DNA from: Sipunculus nudus
Lineage: Eukaryota > Annelida > Sipuncula > Golfingiida > Sipunculidae
Reading direction: 5' to 3'
Assembly: GCA_026874595.1 (NCBI GenBank)
Contig: CM049319.1
Location: 66,147,417 to 66,211,416 of the forward strand
Length of the DNA stretch: 64,000 bases
This document shows positions 57,780 through 64,000 of this stretch, in pieces (position 1 is the first letter of the stretch; each line of letters opens with the position of its first letter). The position numbers were made by a program, and so were the translations under genes. The notes below the pieces were generated by a model. The model ran no database searches, had not been told where the DNA came from, and saw only the letters and a list, made by a program, of their open reading frames with translations.

Positions 57780-59670
57780 ATACAAGAACCAACCAATGTT
57801 CTATGACCACTATTTCAGATTTGAGATCAGAACAATTGATTTCTGCATAAACCACTATGACCAGATTTGATAAACTTTAAAGTGGTTTATATTTTTTTCT
57901 GAAGAAGTTGAGCTATATGCTTGGAGATGCCAGCCAGTGGGTGTGAATGGATTGCAATGAAACCCAAGCCAGGTGTTTGTGAAGAGTCTGGTGGAGATGA
58001 AGGGGGCCAAAACCTATTTGACTGTGTATAAGCATAAACTGGCCTGAAATCAGGTTTCTGGGGGCATGAAATTTTTGTTTGTGGGAACAGGGTAATATTT
58101 TCTTGTTTCCCTGTATATACACCCTAAACTGGGCCTAATGACACCAAAACCAGGTTTGTGGGACCATCAGTACAAATTTGAGGGGGAAAAATGGATTTTA
58201 TCTGTATATCACTATGTTCACTGTGTCCAGATTTGGAAATTCAAACTGGTCCTAATTTTTTTTCTGATGGAGTTGAGCCAAATGCTTTGAGATACCAGCC
58301 AGTGGGTGTAAATGGATTGCAATGATACCAAACCAGGTGTGTGTGTTGAGTTTTGTGGAGATGAGGGGGGCCAGAACCTATCTGACTGTGTATAAGCATA
58401 AACTGGCCTGAAATCAGGTTTCTGGGGGCTTGAAATTCTTGTTTGTGTCAACAGGGTAATATTATCTTGTTTCCCTGTATATACACCTTGAATTGGGCCT
58501 AATGACACCAAAACCATGTTTTAGGGACCATCATTACAGATTTGAGGTAAAAAAAAAATGGATTTTCCCTGTATATCACTATGTTCACTGTGTCAAGATT
58601 TGGGAATTCAAACTGGCCCTAATTTTTTTTCTGAGGGAGTTGAGCCAAATGCTTGGTGATGCCAGCCAGTGGGTGTAAATGGATTGCAATGATACCCAAA
58701 CCAGGAGTGTGTGTTGAGTTTTGTGGATATGAAGGGGGCCAGAACCTATTTGACTGTGTATAAGCATAAACTGGCCTGAAATCAGGTTTCTGGGGGCATG
58801 AAATTTTTGTTTGTGGGAACAGGGTAATATTATCTTGTTTCCCTGTATATACACCCTAAACTGGGCCTAATGACACCAAAACCAGGTTTGTGGGACCATC
58901 AGTACAGATTTGAGGGGGGAAAATGGATTTTCTCTGTATATCACTATGTTCACTGTGTCCAGATTTGGAAATTCAAACTGGCCCTAATTTTTTTTCTGAG
59001 GGAGTTGAGCCAAATGCTTGGTGATGCCAGCCAGTGGGTGTAAATGGATTGCAATGATACCCAAACCAGGAGTGTGTGTTGAGTTTTGTGGGGATGAGGG
59101 GGGCCAGAACCTATTTGACTGTGTATAAGCATAAACTGGCCTGAAATCAGGTTTCTGGGGGCATGAAATTTTTGTTTGTGGGAACAGGGTAATATTATCT
59201 TGTTTCCCTGTATATACACACTAAACTGGGCCTAATGACACCAAAACCAGGTTTGTGGGACCATCAGTACAGATTTGAGGGGAAAAAATGGATTTTTTCT
59301 GTATATCACTATGTCCACTGTGTCCAGATTTGGAAATTCAAACTGGCCCTAATTTTTTTTCTGAGGGATTTGAACCAAATGCTTTGAGATTCCAGCCAGT
59401 GGGTGTAAATGGATTGCAATGATAGCCAAACCAGGTGTGTGTGATGAGTCTGGTGGAGATGAGGTGGTCCAAAACACTATTTGCCTGTGTATAATAAGCC
59501 ATATACTGTCCTCAGCTGAAATCAGCTTTCTGGGGGCTTGAAATGTTTGCTGGTGGGAACAAGGTAATATTATCTTGTTATCATGGATATACACCCTGAA
59601 ATGGGTCTAAGAACACCAAATACATGCATGTTGGACCATGAGTACAGATTTGAGGTAACAAATTGTCTGT
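57780..59670 (+). repeat. 365-bp satellite, five units plus a diverged edge
   Basis: CCAGCCAGTGGGTG recurs at 57930, 58295, 58662, 59027 and 59392 (steps 365, 367, 365, 365). The first edge (57780-57929) and the last unit are more diverged than the middle ones, as usual for a homogenised array. Minus-strand frames of 69-99 codons repeat in each unit, but the period is not a multiple of three and they are not joined. Confidence 0.95.
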
Positions 59671-61694
59671 CTATAAATTAAAAAAAATCAAATATCAAAC
59701 TGTTATAAACATGTATCAATATATTTAATAAAATCTCTTTTCATCCAATGAATTGCATCTTATTTTTTTATAAATAAACCATGATATTCAATTACATCCA
59801 GTAATAAAAAATAAAAATAAAATGAATAAAAGTTTTTTTTTTTTTTTTTTTTTTTTTGGGGGGGGGGGGGGGTGTTTGTGTTTTTTTTTTTGCAGTAAAA
59901 TCCAGGCTTCTCTTTGGATCCCGGCGGTGGGCGAGGGTACAATGGACACCACACAACATTTGAAAGAACATTTTTTTCTGCTGTTATTGGATGATCAAGT
60001 CTCTATGAATTTAAAAAAAAAATATTTATTCCGTTATTCAAGATGACAGTGAAAATGACCCTATTTTTTCAATCATTCACCACTCTTTTCGAGCGTTCAT
60101 CGAATAAGAAAGAGCCCGTCCCACCGCATTTCCTGCGAGGGTTCGTTTCTTCAGAGTCCAAACAATCCTACAGGGGCGGGGTTTAGTCCATCTCGTCTTA
60201 AATTTGTGTCCGGGGCACGGCAAACATTATGAAAGCGGACAAAAACTTTCATACGGCTGGTAAATGCGTTTATATGTAAACGCGGGGAATTCCCGGACAA
60301 TTCACGGAGAGATTTTATATGCAATGATACTTTTAATTACACGTTGAAATCATTTAAAATCTACCACTATATTACTCTAAAGACATTTATTCACTGTTAA
60401 ATTACCGAAATAATAACCAGCGCAAACAATGTGGGACTGCCACTAACACCAATCTGGATCACCAGCTAACATTGACTACCGATCTTACATCAGACGAAAA
60501 CGCTTAACACTATATATTTTTTCAACAGTTTACTGTGCAAACCGTAACAAAACCATGCAGGATATCAAATTTACAGGTTCTTAAGGAAATATGATACAAA
60601 ACATAAATTGTACCTTTGCTCACATTTAATAATATCATCATGATGAATTCTCCGCGAATTCTCCAGCTGTCCGCGTTATAGATGTATATGTATTTATTAA
60701 TGACAAAAATTGACATACAATTTTATGGATACCCGTATAATTGCGGTTTTCTGGACCGTCCCAGCCCACAGGTAGGATAATATGGATTCCCGACAATATT
60801 CTAATGACCGTTCCCTGAGCTGGAACGGGCTAAGAAGGTCCCTGTCATTTTTTTTTAATTGTCAATTCCCAGGTTTTTCGGATAAAAAAATGGCCCAATC
60901 CTTCATTCAATCTACAGCCTCTTCTGGCGTTCCGGGTTTAAAAAAGAGCCCGTCCCATGCCTATTTCAGCTAGGACTGCAAACTCTGGGGTCAAAACAAC
61001 TCAACTACGGCTTGGGATTACTACCTTTCCTCTTAAATTTCCATCGCGCCCGTGTCAAGTGTACCGTTTTATTCACAAACGTGCGGCAGGCGCCAAAAAA
61101 TTTGACAGCACCCCTCTCTCATGCCAGAATATATTTTTATATATCAAGTCCTAACCCATCACGGAACTAGGGCCTCAAATTTTTTTATCTTATTACTTAC
61201 CACTTCAGACTCCTTAAAAGCCTCTCCTTTTTTAACCAAAGATTCCAATTTTTAAAATATATTAAATTTCACATTACAGATAACCTACACCAAGGGGACA
61301 TTACAGTTAATCCGTGATGGGCAGGACTTCTTGGAATTTTATAATTCCCGGACGCAGGCTGACCGACTGCCTTTTTTCTTCAAGGACAGCCCTAATTTAA
61401 GCCATCATCAGACTTGAAGATGTCCTCAGGCCGACCTATTTGTCCAGGAATGAAAGGTCACGTCTCCCTTACCCAGAGGTCGGGTCTCTGTCTAACACGA
61501 ACGCGGCTTCGCTTGCATTTCGGCATTCTGGACGTTCATCTCTTCAAGTTTCATTTTCAGTGCTTTTCTTATTTCCAGCACTCAAGAATAGGAGAACTGC
61601 CAAGGATTCAGTTGGACTTCCTTTATTTTTATTTCTGTCCAAAAATGGATTATCCTGTATAGGATGGCTACTAATAACAACACTATTAATGTCT
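59671..61694. other. About 2 kb with no intact gene; a diverged internal repeat pair
   Basis: Poly-T then poly-G runs at 59834-59871. Segments near 60108-60240 and 60940-61060 share GAGCCCGTCCCA, a TTCAGAGTCCAAACAA / TGGGGTCAAAACAA phrase and a CTTAAATTT phrase, so they are related. Frames at 60782-61154 and 61414-61931 are interrupted and not recognised; they may be decayed mobile-element coding sequence. Confidence 0.35.
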
Positions 61695-61699
61695 CTCTA

Positions 61700-61730
<31 letters not shown>

Positions 61731-61931
61731 GTCTGTCTCTCTGTCTACTCCTCTTTGACTTTTGAAAATCAGCAAGACCTTATTCATATGTGCTACTGTT
61801 TTCCCCATGATAGAGGTTTTTCATTTGATCAGATCCATATGTTCCCTGTCTGTCTGCCTAGTAACTGTCCTTCTATTTCGCTGTCTTATTTCCGGTCACT
61901 TCCGGCAAGCGTTCGACCTCAGGTCGTCTAG
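61695..61931 (+). repeat. Fragment of the 44-57 kb element with its 3' end
   Basis: Begins with a (CTGT)n tract (about 61699-61745) and ends with TCCGGCAAGCGTT, CGACC-TCA-GGTCG (61914-61926), T, CTAG. It shows that the family is dispersed outside the array. Its hairpin carries a compensatory base-pair change. Confidence 0.65.
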
Positions 61932-62811
61932 TTTTAAGGTCAGCTAAGCTAAAGTAATTGGTCAGCGTCCTTCGTGCCGTCTGTCTGTATGTGTGTGCGT
62001 TGGACTGGCTCGTTTTGACACTGTTGAAATTTTGAAATTTGGCAATTAGTTAGATGTCCCTAAAATCTCCTACCAAACCCTAAATGGGTCACTGCGAATT
62101 CGTTCAACCCGAAAATTTAAGAAACCTACATTTTCAATCAAGCAGAGGCGTCAGTATAGGGGGGATGGGGTTTATATTCCTCCCCCCCCCCCTTTTTTTT
62201 TGGCAAGGGGCGCCCCCACTATTCAGAGAATGATATTTACATATTGCAAATTAAAAAAAAAAAATAATAAATAGAATTACCGACTTTGGTTTCATTTGTG
62301 AGTTTACAGTGAAATATTATATCTAAATGTAGTTTTGAATCAACTGGAATACAGAATGCCTTAATTTCTAAAACCTTATACTTAATTGCAATATTTGTGA
62401 AATGTGATTAAGTATAAATATGTATATATCTATATATATATCTTATACACAGACGGTAATGGCAATATTATATATTTTACAGGAAGATGCCATTACGCGT
62501 CGATTGTGATCGATTCTGTGTATGTGTCCGCAATATATCTGAAGAATAGCCTCTTGGGGTTGATTGAAATTTGACAGTTAGGTCGGTAGGGTAAACATAT
62601 CAAAGTATTTAAACATTGGTGTTACTCTCCACGTAAAGAAAGACGGTGTTGTTGAGTTGGTAGTGTTATGTTATAACTAGGGGCACTATCTAGGCAATCT
62701 ATGAAGCGTGATTATGTGCCGTGACGTCATTTAGGAAATTGACATCAAAAGCACATGCCGTATCATGAAAGGAGGCAACAAGTCAATACACAGCATTATT
62801 TCAAGACACGT
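61932..62811. other. No recognised gene
   Basis: Contains a relative of 26784-26900 at about 62147-62240 (AGGCGTCAGTATAGGGG, poly-C and poly-T runs, GGCGCCCCC). AT-rich elsewhere, with nothing supported. Confidence 0.45.
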
Positions 62812-63680
62812 TTTTAGCTTAGCTGCCTCAAAGTCATCTGAGCTATAGCAATCGTCCGTCCGTCCGTCTGTCCTTTAACCACGCAGAAATCGTAACCATT
62901 GGACCTGGAATCCTAATCATATAAAAAAACTCCTTGGAAACCTCCGAGCTATGGGACTACCAGAATAATTAAAATTTGTTACAAATCTCCAGTATCTGAA
63001 CAACTATTGCACTGATCACCATGATTCTTTCCATGCATTTTCATCATGGACTGTTTCATCATTTCCTGCAGACTAGTGGCACCACCTTGGTATTTTTTTT
63101 TAATTTATTTTTTTTTTAAACCTTCAAAGATGCATCTCGGTTAAAAGGGTGCAAAATCTTCTAATTTAATATCCAGGGAGTACTTGCAAAATCCCTTTGG
63201 AAACCTGAATTAAGGTCTCTGTTACCCATATCATTTGAGCTAATTAAAGGCCTTTTATGTACCCCTCAGTATAATTAAACATTTAATATAAAACCTCCAG
63301 TTTCTTTAGAACGCATACATTCATCACCATGAGTCTTTGCAAGCATATTCATCATGGAGTGTTTCATCAATTCCTACAGACTGGTGGCGCCACCTGAATT
63401 TACACGCATTTTCTTTAAATTTTAATTTTTGAGACCTTTATTACACATATGTTAACAGGGCACAAATTGTGATCATTGCACCTAGAGTCTACTAACCTAA
63501 CATCCAAGGGAGGTCCGTGAACAATCTTCACGGAAACCAGGTCTCTGTTACCCATACTCTCTGATCTATACATCTGTTGAATTGGGATACCACTTACAAA
63601 ATTTGGTATTGATGATAAAATTCCTTTTGTTAATGTCTTCCTACTCAGCTGAGCGTCATAACCCCTGGGTCACTTGTTTA
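62812..63680 (+). mobile_element. Second copy of the three-monomer element of 14.4 kb
   Basis: Starts TTTAGCTTAGCTGCCTC, then AAAGTCATCTGAGCTATAGC and a (CCGT)n tract. Monomers are marked near 62908, 63150 and 63485; the first is shortened. It ends with GATAAAATTCCTTTTG and GCGTCATAACCCCTGGG, CACTTG. GGTGGCGCCACC occurs at about 63382. The frame at 63582-63884 starts within it and is not recognised. Confidence 0.65.
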
Positions 63681-64000
63681 TTGAAAAAAAACTTGCGAAG
63701 AGCTATATCTAGGTTAACGTTCCCGGACAATATTTACAGAGTTTCAGTCCAAAAATTGAATATGTTTGTTACCAATAATATATATTTATTCATTCAATTT
63801 GTGAAAGCAAAGCTTCGTGATACTGGGTTATTAAGAAAACATAAGGATGATTGGATAACTAGCTTCCAAATTCCTAAAGACTAATAACAAAGTTTTGATA
63901 AAATAGTTCACAAGGCAATAAGGAAACCTACATGCACCAAAGCAAAATGTGTGATGCGGTTTGCAAAACTTTTCGTCACAGAGTTGTTGAACTGTGATAT
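63681..64000. other. Window edge, no recognised feature
   Basis: The open frame continues to 63884 with a fairly mixed residue composition, but no motif supports a gene. Confidence 0.35.

Noticed and set aside
58090-59190. Homing-endonuclease-like site (ACAGGGTAAT in each satellite unit)
   Set aside because: Only 10 bases resemble the I-SceI site; it is part of the satellite consensus.
57913-59594. Repeated minus-strand frames as a repeat protein
   Set aside because: The unit period (365-367 bp) is not a multiple of three and stops separate the units, so no continuous repeat protein exists.

Overview
The window is animal nuclear DNA, most likely from a mollusc and plausibly a bivalve. It is AT-rich, with long (TA)n, (AAT)n and (TCTG)n microsatellites and many poly-G runs. 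It carries tRNA-headed SINEs, one with a V-SINE-type core (compare the molluscan RUDI family), a pogo/Tigger relic, and very large amounts of short non-autonomous mobile DNA. No intact multi-exon gene, rRNA gene or functional tRNA gene was recognised. The open frames are short and mostly lie inside repeats. Only three places look weakly exon-like: 7140-7298 (+), 31081-31341 (-), and the twin frame 40008-40283 / 42248-42523 (+). The species call is an inference from repeat content.

Layout. 1-13.4 kb: a composite block (A - miniature LTR element - B) is present twice. The tidy copy is 10238-13365. The disrupted copy is 1285-8460, where about 4.2 kb separates the two halves. 13.4-29 kb: mostly unannotatable AT-rich DNA with a three-monomer dispersed element (14.4-15.4 kb), a 20-bp minisatellite (16.4 kb), two head-to-head tRNA-derived SINEs (20.07 kb), a TA-flanked MITE (22.86-23.16 kb) and a minus-strand miniature LTR element (24.70-25.11 kb). 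29-38 kb: SINEs, a degenerate minisatellite, a 416-bp tandem repeat and a pogo/Tigger relic (35.16-37.67 kb). 38-44 kb: another miniature LTR element, a nearly perfect 2.24-kb tandem duplication, and a candidate 711-bp LTR. 44.4-57.5 kb: a 13-kb higher-order array. 57.8-59.7 kb: a 365-bp satellite. 59.7-64 kb: fragments of the families seen earlier.

Two systems stand out. (1) A family of about 0.4-kb terminal-repeat retrotransposons in miniature (TRIM-type). The about 155-bp LTRs contain a tRNA-like A box and B box at tRNA spacing. A 13-nt primer-binding site matching the 3' end of tRNA-Pro follows the 5' LTR, and a purine tract precedes the 3' LTR. The layout parallels plant Cassandra elements, which carry 5S RNA in their LTRs, but here with a tRNA-type promoter. 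(2) The 13-kb array carries 16 same-strand matches to the CTCF core motif (CCACCAGGGGGCG / CCGCTAGGGGGCGC), about a dozen clustered AGGTCA nuclear-receptor half-site blocks, and terminal hairpins whose stems show compensatory changes between copies. It looks like a Helitron-like or pearl-like non-autonomous element that has expanded in tandem and amplified regulatory motifs.

The calls rest on reading the sequence and aligning copies by eye. Identities and boundaries are approximate.
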